Part shown: positions 43,314 to 52,546 of the stretch, one piece after another
How the letters are laid out: each line of letters starts with the position of its first letter
Numbering within the stretch: the first letter of the stretch is position 1
Source: Akkermansiaceae bacterium
Lineage (GTDB): Bacteria; Verrucomicrobiota; Verrucomicrobiia; Verrucomicrobiales; Akkermansiaceae
Assembly: GCA_024233115.1 (NCBI GenBank)
Contig: JACKQB010000002.1
Location: 310,001-374,000, forward strand
Direction: 5' to 3'
DNA length: 64,000 bases
Notes under the pieces: generated by a model
Seen by the model: the letters and a program-made list of their open reading frames with translations, nothing else
What the model was told of the DNA's origin: nothing
Database searches by the model: none
Translations under genes and position numbers: made by a program

Positions 43314-43322
43314 TTTTTTGAA

Positions 43323-43354
43323 GTATTCAGTGTTTAGTGTTCAGTATCCAGTAT
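43323..43354 (-). repeat. Degenerate heptamer-type repeat between tkt and rpiB-glyA
   Basis: Words GTATTCA, GTGTTTA, GTGTTCA, GTATCCA and GTATGCG follow in series between the two genes, resembling the GTATTCA units at 2593-2606. Confidence 0.7.
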
Positions 43355-43365
43355 GCGAAATCTTG

Positions 43366-45375
43366 TTAGGCGAGCTTGTTGACCGCCTGGACGACGGCAT
43401 CGGCGGTCATGCCGAGCTCTTTCATGACGGTGCCACCCGGTGCGGAGATACCGAAACGGTCGATACCCAGTACCTCACCCTGGTTGCCGACGTAGTACCA
43501 CCAGAGACCGGACACACCGGCTTCGATGGCGACGCGGCGCTGGCATGCGTTGGGCAGCACGCTGTTCTTGTATTCACAGCTTTGACGATTGAATCGTTCC
43601 ATACATGGCATGGAAACCACGCGCACCCCGTCGCCGAGTTGTTCCGCGGCCTTCATGCAGTGCTCCACCTCGGAGCCGCTGGCCATGAGGATGGTCTCCA
43701 GTTCACCCACTTCCTTTTTCAGGATGTAGCCACCGTAGTAGGCACCTTCACGGCGGGTCCTGGCAGCAACATCACTGTAGTTGGGCACGGTCTGGCGGGT
43801 CAGGAAAAGCGCGCTCGGGCCATCGGTGCGGTGCATCGACGCCGCCCAGGCACCGGCGGTTTCCTCGGGGTCGGCAGGACGGAATACGTCGAGGCCAGGG
43901 ATCACACGAAGACCACTCACGGTTTCCACCGGCTGGTGAGTGGGGCCGTCTTCACCCACACCCACGGAGTCGTGGGTCAGAATGTAGGTGACGGGAAGTT
44001 TGGCCAGAGCCGCAATCCGGATCGAGGGACGTACATAGTCGGCAAAAACCGCGAAGGTCGCACAGGAGGGACGGAACAGGCCATCGTAGGCGATCCCGTT
44101 GGATATGGCACCCATGGCATGCTCGCGGATACCATACCAGATGTTACGCCCGGCATAGTTTTCGGCGCCAAAATCCCCGGCGTCCTTGATGTAGTTCTTG
44201 GTCGAGCCATAGAGATCGGCTGATCCGGTGACCAGTGACGGCATGGCCTTGGCGACGGCCTGGATCACATCGCCGCCCGCAGCGCGTGTGGCGTTGCTGT
44301 AGTCGGAGGCAAACTCAGGGATCTGGTCGAGCAAATCACTCGGCACCGCCTTGGCCACACCCGAGGTGAGCTCGGCGGCGAGTCCAGGGTTGGCCGCAGC
44401 CCACGCCTCATAAGTCCTGTTCCACTTTTCAAAGGCTGATATAGCCACTTGTTTCCGCTCGGCGAAGTATGTCCTGGTGGCCTCTGAAACATAGAATGAA
44501 CCATCGGGCAGCCCCATGCCTGCGCGTGCGGATTCAGCGAAATTAGCACCACTTTCCCCGTGCCCCTTGGCGCTTCCCTCGACTTCGGGAATCCCCTTGC
44601 CAATAACCGTTTTGGCGATAATCACCTTGGGTTTGCCGTTGTCGTTGGATTTGGCATTTTGGAGTGCCGCCGAAACCGCACCCAGATCGTGGCCGTCGAT
44701 CGTGACGGCATCCCATTGCTGGGAAGCGAAATATTGCTCGGTGTCCTCACCCTGGGTGACATCGGCCATGGCATCGAGGGTGACGTCGTTGCTATCGTAA
44801 ATGAGAATCAGGTTATCGAGCTGGTTGTGCCCGGCGAAGGCGATGGCCTCCTTGGCGACCCCCTCCTGCAAACAGCCGTCACCGGCCAGAACCACCACGT
44901 GGTTATCAAAGACCCTGTGATCCGCGGTATTATACTTCGCGGCAGCGTGTTTACCACTGAGCGCGTAGCCCACGGCATTGCCGATCCCCTGGCCCAGCGG
45001 CCCGGTCGTGGCCTCGACCCCCGGTGTTTCATCAAATTCAGGATGACCCGGCGTGATGCTGTGCAGTTTCCGGAAATCCTTCACATCCTGCAGCGAAACG
45101 GCGTATCCGGAAATATGGAGCCAGCTGTAAAGAAACATCGATCCATGGCCAGCCGAGAGCACAAAACGGTCGCGGTTCAGCCATTTGGGTGCGTCCGGAT
45201 TGAAACGCAGTCCGTTTTCACTGTCGCCAAACAGAACGGCACCAATCTCAGCACAGCCGAGAGGCAACCCCAGGTGGCCTGAAGAACAGGCGTGAACAGC
45301 ATCAATGGCAAGGCCGCGGGCCTCATTAGCGGTTTGGGCAAGAATTTCCTGATTCATTTCGCGCGGAGAATCCAT
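43366..45375 (-). CDS. tkt: Transketolase
   Basis: Thiamine-diphosphate enzyme that moves two-carbon units between sugar phosphates. The 669 residues show the N-terminal thiamine site (SSGHLGLPLGCAEIGAVLF, LSAGHGSMFLYSWLH, TTGPLGQGIGNAVGYA), the diphosphate motif VVLAGDGCLQEGVAKEA to DSNDVT, and the pyrimidine part with GIREHAMGAISNGIA, THDSVGVGEDGPTHQPVE and SMPCMERF. Length is standard. The ATG at 45375 is chosen because it matches transketolase N-termini; the frame is open slightly further upstream. It is the first gene before rpiB-glyA on the same strand, and divergent from hisG with 271 bases between. Confidence 0.95.
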   Translation of the reverse strand: MDSPREMNQEILAQTANEARGLAIDAVHACSSGHLGLPLGCAEIGAVLFGDSENGLRFNPDAPKWLNRDRFVLSAGHGSMFLYSWLHISGYAVSLQDVKDFRKLHSITPGHPEFDETPGVEATTGPLGQGIGNAVGYALSGKHAAAKYNTADHRVFDNHVVVLAGDGCLQEGVAKEAIAFAGHNQLDNLILIYDSNDVTLDAMADVTQGEDTEQYFASQQWDAVTIDGHDLGAVSAALQNAKSNDNGKPKVIIAKTVIGKGIPEVEGSAKGHGESGANFAESARAGMGLPDGSFYVSEATRTYFAERKQVAISAFEKWNRTYEAWAAANPGLAAELTSGVAKAVPSDLLDQIPEFASDYSNATRAAGGDVIQAVAKAMPSLVTGSADLYGSTKNYIKDAGDFGAENYAGRNIWYGIREHAMGAISNGIAYDGLFRPSCATFAVFADYVRPSIRIAALAKLPVTYILTHDSVGVGEDGPTHQPVETVSGLRVIPGLDVFRPADPEETAGAWAASMHRTDGPSALFLTRQTVPNYSDVAARTRREGAYYGGYILKKEVGELETILMASGSEVEHCMKAAEQLGDGVRVVSMPCMERFNRQSCEYKNSVLPNACQRRVAIEAGVSGLWWYYVGNQGEVLGIDRFGISAPGGTVMKELGMTADAVVQAVNKLA

Positions 45376-45646
45376 GGTAGGCCCCGATTCGGCAAGCCTG
45401 AAACTCGCCAAAAAAAGGCAAATCCTCACGCGGCGTATTTTTTTGCATTTTTTTTGTTATTATTTGCCTGAATGGAGGCTCACAAGGAGTCGCCAAACCA
45501 CCCACCCCGCCAAGTTTCGCCCACGCAGGCCAAGAATTATCGACAAATACAAAATTTCGCGTTGATTCTTCCAGTTTTGAAGCTAAACAAGCCGCCCGCC
45601 GTCCAGAGACGGCCCACCTGACGATCTTTCACCGTCTTTCATCGAT
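45376..45646. other. Divergent promoter region between tkt and hisG
   Basis: A 271-base AT-rich gap with T-runs around 45438-45470 and an inverted pair AGGCAAAT/ATTTGCCT (about 45417-45424 and 45463-45471). It must hold the promoters of both genes, but I cannot place hexamers with confidence. Confidence 0.4.
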
Positions 45647-46522
45647 ATGTCCCAGAAACTCAAAATAGCCCTGCCCAAAGGCTCGCTCCAGGATCCTACG
45701 ATCAAGCTGCTGGAACAGGCTGGCTATAATGTCTACACGTCATCCCGTGGCCTGCGCCCCGACTCCGATGACGCGGAGCTGGACATCTACCTGATCCGGG
45801 CCCAGGAAATCGGTCGCTACCTCGCCTCCGGATTCATCGACTGCGGTATCACCGGACTCGACTGGGCATCGGCCCACGCCGAGGCACTCGTCGACCTCGC
45901 CGAGCTTCCCTACTCCCGCGCCACCGTCCGCCCCACCAAGTGGGTGCTGGTCGTGCCCGAGGACTCCCCCATCCGCTCGGTGAAGGACCTCGAAGGCAAA
46001 CGCATCGCGACCGAAGGGGTGGAAATCACCCAGAACTACCTTAAAAAACACAACGTCAACGCCCATGTCGAGTATTCCTGGGGTGCCACTGAGGTCAAAG
46101 TACCTGATCTCGTCGACGCCATCGTCGATGTCACCGAAACCGGCAACTCGCTCCGCGCCAACAAGCTCCGCATCGTCGATACCCTGCTGACCTCCTTCCC
46201 CCACTTCTACGGCTCGAAAGAGGCCTATGCAGACGACTGGAAAAAGGAGAAAATGGGCCGTATGGTGCTCATGCTCAAGGCCGCCATCGCGGCACGGGGC
46301 AAGGTCGGCCTGAAAATGAACCTGCCGGAAAAATCCTTGTCCGCCGTCCTCGATACACTACCTTCCCTACGTCGCCCAACCGTTTCCCACCTTTCCGAGG
46401 AGGGCTGGGTTGCCGTCGAAACCATCATCGAGGATGCCGTGGCCCGCAACCTGATCCCCGATCTGAAGGAACTCGGAGCCGAGGGCATCATCGAATACCC
46501 CTTGTCGAAAATTGTTCTGTAG
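45647..46522 (+). CDS. hisG: ATP phosphoribosyltransferase, long form
   Basis: First step of histidine synthesis, joining ATP and PRPP. The 291 residues are the long type with its own C-terminal ACT-like regulatory domain, so no HisZ is needed. Landmarks are LKIALPKGSLQDPTIKLLEQAGY, GFIDCGITGLDW, KRIATEG, and DAIVDVTETGNSLRANKLRI (PRPP-binding), followed by the regulatory part with LPSLRRPTVSHLSEEGWVAVETI. Feedback inhibition by histidine is expected from the family. It is followed by the small AURKAIP1-like gene 98 bases on. Confidence 0.95.
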   Translation: MSQKLKIALPKGSLQDPTIKLLEQAGYNVYTSSRGLRPDSDDAELDIYLIRAQEIGRYLASGFIDCGITGLDWASAHAEALVDLAELPYSRATVRPTKWVLVVPEDSPIRSVKDLEGKRIATEGVEITQNYLKKHNVNAHVEYSWGATEVKVPDLVDAIVDVTETGNSLRANKLRIVDTLLTSFPHFYGSKEAYADDWKKEKMGRMVLMLKAAIAARGKVGLKMNLPEKSLSAVLDTLPSLRRPTVSHLSEEGWVAVETIIEDAVARNLIPDLKELGAEGIIEYPLSKIVL

Positions 46523-46620
46523 AACAATTTTCAAACTCCAAGTTTTAAATACCAAATACCCACTTTCTCCGCTACTCTCCAGCAATCCGCTGACAACCAA
46601 ACCTAGAAAAACCAAATACT

Positions 46621-46725
46621 ATGGGATGTCTTAAAAAACGTCGTAAGACGAAAATCAGTAAGCACAAGCGCAAGAAGCGCATGAAGGCAAATCGCCACAA
46701 GAAGCGCCTTCGTTATAAGTCATAA
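46621..46725 (+). CDS. AURKAIP1/COX24-type small basic ribosomal-like protein
   Basis: A 34-residue peptide, MGCLKKRRKTKISKHKRKKR followed by MKANRHKKRLRYKS, of which about half is Lys or Arg. The pattern KKRRxKxxKHKxKKRxKxxRHKK is that of AURKAIP1/COX24 proteins: human mS38 and short bacterial versions found in Bacteroidota and Verrucomicrobiota, which bind the small ribosomal subunit. It is below the usual size cut-off for gene calling and easily missed. It follows hisG and has an intrinsic terminator 37 bases after its stop, supporting a real transcript. Confidence 0.85.
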   Translation: MGCLKKRRKTKISKHKRKKRMKANRHKKRLRYKS

Positions 46726-46761
46726 TTGGCTTAGGACGTGTATTACTCCACAATCTGGAAA

Positions 46762-46792
46762 AGGGACTCCGCCTCGCGTGGTGTCTCTTTTT
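46762..46792 (+). terminator. Intrinsic terminator after the AURKAIP1-like gene
   Basis: Stem AGGGACTCC/GGTGTCTCT (46762-46770 with 46780-46788; one G-T pair and one mismatch) with TTTTT at the end. Confidence 0.8.
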
Positions 46793-47079
46793 CCGTGTAC
46801 CAAGTTTTCATCCCAATCCATTCCTGGTATTGCCGCAATCACCGAACTCCACCCCTCCCCGGGTTCCAAGCTTGAAATTGAACAAGCTCTATAAGCAGAC
46901 CATCCACCCTCAGCCCCCGGAAAATCGCGTTCAAAACAAAACGCTGAGAAACCAACAAGCGGTGGTCATTTTGCAATGGAAAACCCTGACGCATCCATTT
47001 TCTGCTAGACAGTGATATAGGGATTGAGCAACCTGCCATCGTATTATTAACTTCTAGTTCTACTAAAAAATACCATTAT
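46793..47079 (+). other. AT-rich upstream region of the HARE/GIY-YIG gene
   Basis: No gene seen. Composition shifts to lower GC here, which continues through the accessory genes to about 50300. The last 60 bases (TATTATTAACTTCTAG type) are likely promoter and leader but give no clear hexamers. Confidence 0.4.
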
Positions 47080-47868
47080 ATGCATAAAGAGCTAACATGG
47101 CGGAAAGCCATCGACAAAGTGCTGGCTTCCTCCCACCAACCCATGCACTACAAAGAGATCGCAGAGAAGATCATTTCTGATGGATTGCGAACAAGTTTGG
47201 GCGCTACACCCGCAGCTACGGTAAATGCACAAATTGCAGTTTCGATCAAGAAGCATGGAGATAGTTCTCCATATATGAGAGTCGGAAAAGGCATTTTTAC
47301 ATTGGCAAAGAAGACTTCCTCGATTCCCTCAAGCAAGCAGATCAAAGAGCCATCCACAGATACTGCTGATGAAGAAGAGCAGTATGCTATCGTTTCTTCA
47401 TTCGGCATGTTTTGGCGTAGAGAATCGGTAGAGTGGATTGGGTCACCTAATCTACTGGGCATGCAGCAGATTGGGGCTACACCTGTCGACTTTTCAAAGC
47501 AACTCGGCATATATCTACTCTACGATGGCAGAGAGGTTATCTACGTAGGGCGTTCCACAGATCGTCCGCTGGGTCGTAGGCTTTACGAACACACAATCGA
47601 TAGGATGTCGACTCGGTGGGATCGATTTTCATGGTTTGGATTGCTCCCTGTTTCCGAATCAGGATCACTTGGAAAGCTACCACCGGCGTATGATGCCACA
47701 AAGATGATTCCAGCTTTAGAGGCTATCCTTATCGAAGCACTTGAACCACGGCAAAACCGCAAGCGCGGAGACGATCTTGCCGCAGTTGAATACTTGCAGA
47801 AGATTGATCCAGAGATTGAGAAGAAGAGAGTCAAGGCAACGCTAGATGCCGCTCTCAACAAACTCTAA
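47080..47868 (+). CDS. HARE-HTH plus GIY-YIG nuclease-fold protein
   Basis: The 262 residues have an N-terminal HARE (HB1/ASXL/restriction endonuclease) winged helix (about 1-75: TWRKAIDKVLASSHQPMHYKEIAEKI and YMRVGKGIFTL), a linker, and a C-terminal GIY-YIG domain (about 140-240). The GIY-YIG motifs are LGIYLLYDGREVIYVGRS, RPLGRRLYEHT with the catalytic Arg, and LIEALEPRQN with the metal Glu. HARE domains are thought to recognise modified DNA or recruit effectors, and GIY-YIG domains cut DNA. A role in restriction or a related defence is plausible, but no methylase or partner gene is adjacent. Base composition is more AT-rich than the flanking core genes. Confidence 0.85.
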   Translation: MHKELTWRKAIDKVLASSHQPMHYKEIAEKIISDGLRTSLGATPAATVNAQIAVSIKKHGDSSPYMRVGKGIFTLAKKTSSIPSSKQIKEPSTDTADEEEQYAIVSSFGMFWRRESVEWIGSPNLLGMQQIGATPVDFSKQLGIYLLYDGREVIYVGRSTDRPLGRRLYEHTIDRMSTRWDRFSWFGLLPVSESGSLGKLPPAYDATKMIPALEAILIEALEPRQNRKRGDDLAAVEYLQKIDPEIEKKRVKATLDAALNKL

Positions 47869-48006
47869 GCAGAAAGACGCAGCAGCCCCCCCTACCCGCC
47901 GCGCAGTCAATTTTTACTCTTACTACAACCTTTAACCCCGTGTCGAAGGCACGGCGCCGATAGAAGATTGGCAGGCCTTCGAGATTCTGCTAAAAAACCC
48001 AAGACC

Positions 48007-49101
48007 ATGATGAAAACGATCGTATCTCACATATCGGCTGCCCTCATTCTCGCAATTTGTTCTTCGGTATTCGCGGCTGAGAACTTTCTCGCGGAGGTCG
48101 AGGCAGGTCTCTACAAGGATCCCAAGGGGGGGATTCCCTCGAAGCTGGATAAAGAGAAAATCATCTTCTTTTATTTCTCAAGCAGCACTTGTGGTCCTTG
48201 TCGAAGAGTGACACCGCTGCTTCTGAATCTAATTGATCGCCATCAAGATGTTGCTCAGCTCGTGCATGTGAACTCGGACCAGAAACAGGAGGCGATGATC
48301 AGGTATTGGAAAAAAAGCAAATTCAACTGCCCCTTGATTTCGGGCGACGGTGATTTGCCGGACAAGTTGATGCAACGGGCGGGTATCGATTCGGGAGTTC
48401 CTAAAGTGGTCGCTTTTCTACCAGACGGCACGCTTCTTTCAAACAGAGGGCGCGAACTAGTCGGAACGTTTGTCGGGATCGAGGCATTTGCCCCGAAAAG
48501 GAACGAGAAATGGAAAGCTCTTGTCGAGGAATCTCAAAACAGAATAAAGGATAGATTCGAGAATCAGATAAAGTCTATTCGGGAGAAAACCGGGCACGAC
48601 CTCTACCTGAACTATTACTCCAAGGTGTATTGGATGGAAACCGATCCGGCTTTTTGCATAGCTGCAAGGAAGGAGTTTATCGCGAAATTCACGGCACTCA
48701 AAGCCAAGGATAAACTTGAGGTAATGAACGGCCTAACCAAAATTTACGATGCTACAATAACCCCGGAGGGTTCTTATGCGCACCCCTACTGGGATATGCC
48801 GGAGCTCTTCTTTGCGATGGGAAAGAACGATCAATCAAAACCTGTTACGATACTTTGGGAGCAGGCACCCAAGTCCATCCGTGATGTCAACGACTGGCCC
48901 CTGGCAGCTTACCTGTTAGGCCACCTTTCGGCAAACCCGCACGCCGACAAAAGTGTCGCTAAGAGATGGCGAGCCGAAGCTGACGGAACAGCCAACCATG
49001 CATTCGAAGCACTGTTTGCCGCCGCTCTCAGCCCCTCCCAAAAAGCAACAGAACAGCAAGGCGCGGCTAAGCAACCCGCTCCCCCTGGGGAATCGAAATA
49101 A
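48007..49101 (+). CDS. Exported thioredoxin-fold protein
   Basis: The 364 residues begin with a signal peptide (MMKTIVSHISAALILAICSSVFA) and a thioredoxin-like domain (about 30-150) with the redox pair Cys62-Cys65 in FSSSTCGPCRR and the cis-Pro region GVPKVVAFLPDGT. The C-terminal 200 residues are mostly helical and match nothing I know. It would act in the periplasm as a thiol oxidoreductase. Codon use is AT-richer than the window average. An ATG at 48010 is an equally good start. It lies between the GIY-YIG gene and a CDF transporter. Confidence 0.72.
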   Translation: MMKTIVSHISAALILAICSSVFAAENFLAEVEAGLYKDPKGGIPSKLDKEKIIFFYFSSSTCGPCRRVTPLLLNLIDRHQDVAQLVHVNSDQKQEAMIRYWKKSKFNCPLISGDGDLPDKLMQRAGIDSGVPKVVAFLPDGTLLSNRGRELVGTFVGIEAFAPKRNEKWKALVEESQNRIKDRFENQIKSIREKTGHDLYLNYYSKVYWMETDPAFCIAARKEFIAKFTALKAKDKLEVMNGLTKIYDATITPEGSYAHPYWDMPELFFAMGKNDQSKPVTILWEQAPKSIRDVNDWPLAAYLLGHLSANPHADKSVAKRWRAEADGTANHAFEALFAAALSPSQKATEQQGAAKQPAPPGESK

Positions 49102-49395
49102 CTCACCTTCATCAAACCTTTGAGCCTGCTGCCAGGCGGCGCTTCCAGCAGCGGGTGCCAGCGCTTGGACTTTAGGCAATAAATATCTGTGGCGAAAGCA
49201 GACAGGGCGAACAGAAGTATAATTATTGACAGGCCCTCGTGGTTTTTCGAGCATATTGAGTCTGATTCTTTGCAGGGGCGAATGTTTCAATTGAGGGAGA
49301 CCACCTGGATAATATATCCACCACTTGACGAGTGACAAACCTACGGTAAAACCGGAGCCCAGAGCCGGGAGGACCTACTCAAAAAATTGATCATC
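49102..49395 (+). other. Intergenic region before the CDF gene
   Basis: About 290 bases without a supportable ORF. Contains a GC-rich part (about 49130-49165) with CTGCTG/CAGCAG inverted words and an AT-rich part including TATAAT near 49218, but no good -35 partner. Confidence 0.35.
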
Positions 49396-50316
49396 ATGGA
49401 ACAACGAGAAGTATTTGGATACGCAATCCTGACGGCGCTGGTCAATGTTATCTTGATGATCGTCAAGATCGTGACGGGCATTGTTGGCAATTCGTATGCC
49501 CTCATTGCTGACGGCATTGAGTCAGCCTCGGATATCCTTGTTTCACTGATCACTTGGATTGGTGTCGGTTTATCTCTTCGACCAGCTGACGCAAACCATC
49601 CGTTTGGGCACGGCAGGATTGAGTCACTTGCAGGAATGTTCTCGGGCTTGGCGCTTTTAGGTGCCGCCGTCCTCATTGCATTCAACAGTATTCGAGAGAT
49701 TCTGACGCCCCATCACAGCCCGGAATGGTATACGTTACCCGTTTTGATAGCTGTCGTCGTCAGCAAGGAAATCCTTGCCCGTCGCATCTCAAACCTATCG
49801 GAGCTGTCCGATAGTCGGGCTCTCGAAGGTGATGCGATGCATCACCGCTCTGATGCTATCACCTCGGCAGCAGCGGGAACCGGTATTGCTATCGCTCTGA
49901 TTGGGGGGCCACGATATGCTGCCGCAGATGATTGGGCTGCCCTAATAGCATGCTCGATGATCATTTTTAACGGAGGACGCATTTTCGCACGATCATTTCA
50001 CGAGAATGTTGACGGTCGCATTGATTCCCGCATTGAAGAAGATATTCGAAGTTATGCCACACATATTGAGGGAATCCGTGGAATTGAAAAATGCCGAGTC
50101 CGCAAAAGCGGGACATTCTATTTCACTGAAGTGCATGTTCTGGTTGACCCAGATTGCACGGTAACTGTCGGCCATGAGATTGCCCATCAATTCAAAGAGT
50201 ATGTGACAAAACAGCTGCCAAACCTAAAGGATGTTGTCATCCACATAGAACCATACCACCTGGAAGCCGCACAAGGTGATGCAGGCAAAGTCGCTTCGCG
50301 CGTTTGTGATCCCTAG
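49396..50316 (+). CDS. Cation diffusion facilitator (CDF) family divalent-metal transporter
   Basis: Inner-membrane metal/proton antiporter of 306 residues with six membrane segments and a cytoplasmic C-terminal domain. The metal-site motifs are ALIADGIESASDILVSL (helix 2, Asp) and EGDAMHHRSDAITSAAAG (helix 5, HxxxD). NHPFGHGRIESLAG is the conserved cytoplasmic loop, and the C-terminal domain carries THIEGIRGIEKCRVRKSG and GHEIAHQFKEYV. Members export zinc, iron, manganese or cobalt; the metal is not deducible. The ATG at 49396 is preferred over a TTG at 49387. It belongs to the AT-richer accessory stretch and is convergent with purD. Confidence 0.92.
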   Translation: MEQREVFGYAILTALVNVILMIVKIVTGIVGNSYALIADGIESASDILVSLITWIGVGLSLRPADANHPFGHGRIESLAGMFSGLALLGAAVLIAFNSIREILTPHHSPEWYTLPVLIAVVVSKEILARRISNLSELSDSRALEGDAMHHRSDAITSAAAGTGIAIALIGGPRYAAADDWAALIACSMIIFNGGRIFARSFHENVDGRIDSRIEEDIRSYATHIEGIRGIEKCRVRKSGTFYFTEVHVLVDPDCTVTVGHEIAHQFKEYVTKQLPNLKDVVIHIEPYHLEAAQGDAGKVASRVCDP

Positions 50317-50330
50317 CGTTTAGCAGCCAT

Positions 50331-51581
50331 CTAAAAATGCATCCGGCCAATGTCACCGCGTTTCTGGGCGCCGTCGAAGCTGACTTTTTCTAACTCGGCG
50401 TAGGCTGCGTCGACGGCTGTTAGTCGGTCTTCGCCACCGGCAACAACCGCTAACACACGACCACCGTTGGTTTCCCAGTCGCCATCGGCATTACGTCTGG
50501 TGCCAGCGTGATAGACGCGGGCGTTTTGCACGTTTTCGAGACCGGAGATCACATCACCACAACGGGAGCTGGCAGGATATCCGGCGCTGGCGAGGATGAG
50601 GCAGACACTCCAGCCTTCGTCGAAGCTGAGGAGCTCCGGTTTCATCTCCCCTTTGGCCGCCGCGAGGCAGAAGCTTGCGATGTCACCCTTGACCAGAGGC
50701 ATCACCGCCTGACACTCGGGGTCGCCGAAGCGGCAGTTGTATTCGATGATCTTCGGCCCGTCAGCAGTCATCATCAGACCAAAGTAAAGATAGCCCCGGT
50801 ATGGCAGTCCGTCTTTGACGAGGCCGTCAACGGTCGGTTTGACAATCGTTTTTTCAATCAGTGCCAGCGTGTCGGCGTCGATAAGCTGTCGGCTCGCCAC
50901 GGCTCCCATGCCTCCGGTGTTAGGGCCTTCGTCGTTTTCCCCGATCCGCTTGTAATCGCGGGCTGGGGTGAAAATCAAGTACTTGTCATCGCAGACGGCG
51001 GCGAAGATGGAGACTTCCGGGCCGACCAGGCATTCCTCTACCAACAACCGGCCTTCGCCGAACTTTCGCTCGACCAGGACTTCATTCAAAAACTCCTCGG
51101 CACTCGCCTCATCGGCGCAAACAGCAACCCCCTTTCCTGCCGCCAGTCCGTCGAATTTTAGAACGGTTGGGTAAACCCCATTGATCGCAGCACGGGCTTC
51201 ATCAATGTCGGCGCAGCCGGTGGCTTTCCCAGTCGGAATGTCATGGCGCAGCATGAACTGCTTGGCAAACTCCTTGCTCGCCTCGAGTTGGGCCGACTGC
51301 TTGTGCGGCCCCCAGCATGGGATACCTGCCTTTTCACAGAGATTGGCAAGCCCCTCGTCCTTGACCAGGTAGCTTTCCTCACCGGCAATGCAGAGCTCGA
51401 TGTCGTTGGCACCCATCCAGTCGATCAGACTGCGCAGTCCGTCGACATCCACGCTTTTTGCGAGCGGCTCGATGGCGTCGCTTCCGGGGAAACAATAGAG
51501 GTCGGTCTCGACCGGAGATTCATTCAAAGCGGTGATCAGGGCGTGTTCACGCCCCCCTTTTCCAACAACGAGAATTTTCAT
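50331..51581 (-). CDS. purD: Phosphoribosylamine-glycine ligase
   Basis: Second step of purine synthesis, joining glycine to phosphoribosylamine with ATP. The 416 residues show MKILVVGKGGREHAL at the start, the ATP-grasp parts PTVLKFDGLAAGKGVAV and GRLLVEECLVGPEVSIFA, the Asp/Glu/Asn metal site in YNCRFGDPECQAVMP, and the C-terminal VSFDGAQKRGDIG. The start at 51581 is the canonical PurD N-terminus, although the frame is open 34 residues upstream. The 15-base gap to the convergent CDF gene holds no clear terminator. Confidence 0.97.
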   Translation of the reverse strand: MKILVVGKGGREHALITALNESPVETDLYCFPGSDAIEPLAKSVDVDGLRSLIDWMGANDIELCIAGEESYLVKDEGLANLCEKAGIPCWGPHKQSAQLEASKEFAKQFMLRHDIPTGKATGCADIDEARAAINGVYPTVLKFDGLAAGKGVAVCADEASAEEFLNEVLVERKFGEGRLLVEECLVGPEVSIFAAVCDDKYLIFTPARDYKRIGENDEGPNTGGMGAVASRQLIDADTLALIEKTIVKPTVDGLVKDGLPYRGYLYFGLMMTADGPKIIEYNCRFGDPECQAVMPLVKGDIASFCLAAAKGEMKPELLSFDEGWSVCLILASAGYPASSRCGDVISGLENVQNARVYHAGTRRNADGDWETNGGRVLAVVAGGEDRLTAVDAAYAELEKVSFDGAQKRGDIGRMHF

Positions 51582-52078
51582 CGCGGTCAATGAAGCGAAC
51601 CGCACCAGACTAGGCAAGGTTTTCTCACCTCGAAAGGCGTATTTATGACCGCGAAGGGAGAGAAAGTCACCAAGCCAACTCAAACCTTCGAAACCACGAA
51701 AGGGACTGAATAGAGGAAATGCATATCAACTACGTACGAGGTTGGCGTCACCCGTATCATCATGACCCTTCTGTGCATGCTGTGCTTTCCACGGTTTTTG
51801 AGGTATTTGCCCCCATAAAACCAGGATTTCACAGGGTTGCACCATTTTTTTTACAGAATCTTTGAACATCAGGGTGGCCGAGATGTCTATTTCTCTGAAG
51901 AAAGGCGCGAGTTGTGTCGAACCTTTCCGACAAGTAAATGCAGTTGTCAGCTTCACGTGATGTTGTCAGCGTCACACGATCCTTTACCTGCCTACTGGTA
52001 AATCCATTTTACAGTATAAGGTAAACACTGGGGTTCCCCTCCAAAATGGCCCCCAAACCTACAGGAAGTTGATTATAA
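51582..52078. other. Non-coding region upstream of purD, left half
   Basis: Holds the purD promoter region on the minus strand. GTTGTCAGC(T/G)TCAC occurs twice near 51934-51978, and a TTTACC...GGTAAA inverted pair lies near 51983-52004. A 76-codon minus-strand frame (51726-51956) shows no recognisable protein and is not called. A TATAAG at about 52015 on the + strand could be a -10 element for a short RNA ending at the terminator at 52079. Confidence 0.4.
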
Positions 52079-52117
52079 GAGCCCCAGGAGTCCTCCAACT
52101 CCCGGGGCTCTTTCTTT
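52079..52117 (+). terminator. Orphan intrinsic terminator, + strand
   Basis: 7-bp stem GAGCCCC/GGGGCTC (52079-52085 with 52104-52110) followed by TTTCTTT. No protein gene precedes it on this strand within 1.7 kb, so it may end a small RNA. Confidence 0.82.
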
Positions 52118-52500
52118 ACTGATCGCCCCTCCGTTTGTCCCCTCCGTTTGTCCCTTCTGCTTGCTGTCTCGCCCGGATGGACACAGAATACCGGGGATTC
52201 GCCGCAAGACCGTCCAATTTCCCGACGTGTACCACGGATTCCCCCACCCCATCCACATTGCCTCCATGACCATCACACCGCCCATCTCCACGGCTGGCTC
52301 CGCATGGGTAATGGTTGCCACATCCCTCGCCGCCCCGCTGGTTTACAAAGCCGACAAGCCCACCGCGAAGGGCAAGAGGGCAAGCACCTCGAGCTGATCG
52401 GCAATGGCCACGAATATCCCGATAAACCCCTTAACCAACCTTGATTTTCGCCCTTCAGTGATTTTTTTCTGAAAAAGTTCGAACGTTTTATGAACAAGGG
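52118..52500. other. Non-coding stretch between two orphan terminators
   Basis: Includes GC-rich sequence with short open frames on both strands, none resembling a known protein. Duplicated CCCCTCCGTTTGTCC words (about 52126-52154) are visible. No RNA motif recognised. Confidence 0.35.
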
Positions 52501-52546
52501 GGTCTATGGTAACTGTGGAGCGTAATGCGCCACTTTCATGTAAGGG

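Noticed and set aside
51726..51956. A 76-codon minus-strand frame upstream of purD
   Set aside because: No recognisable family, and it lies in a region better explained by regulatory or small-RNA signals. It could not be supported.
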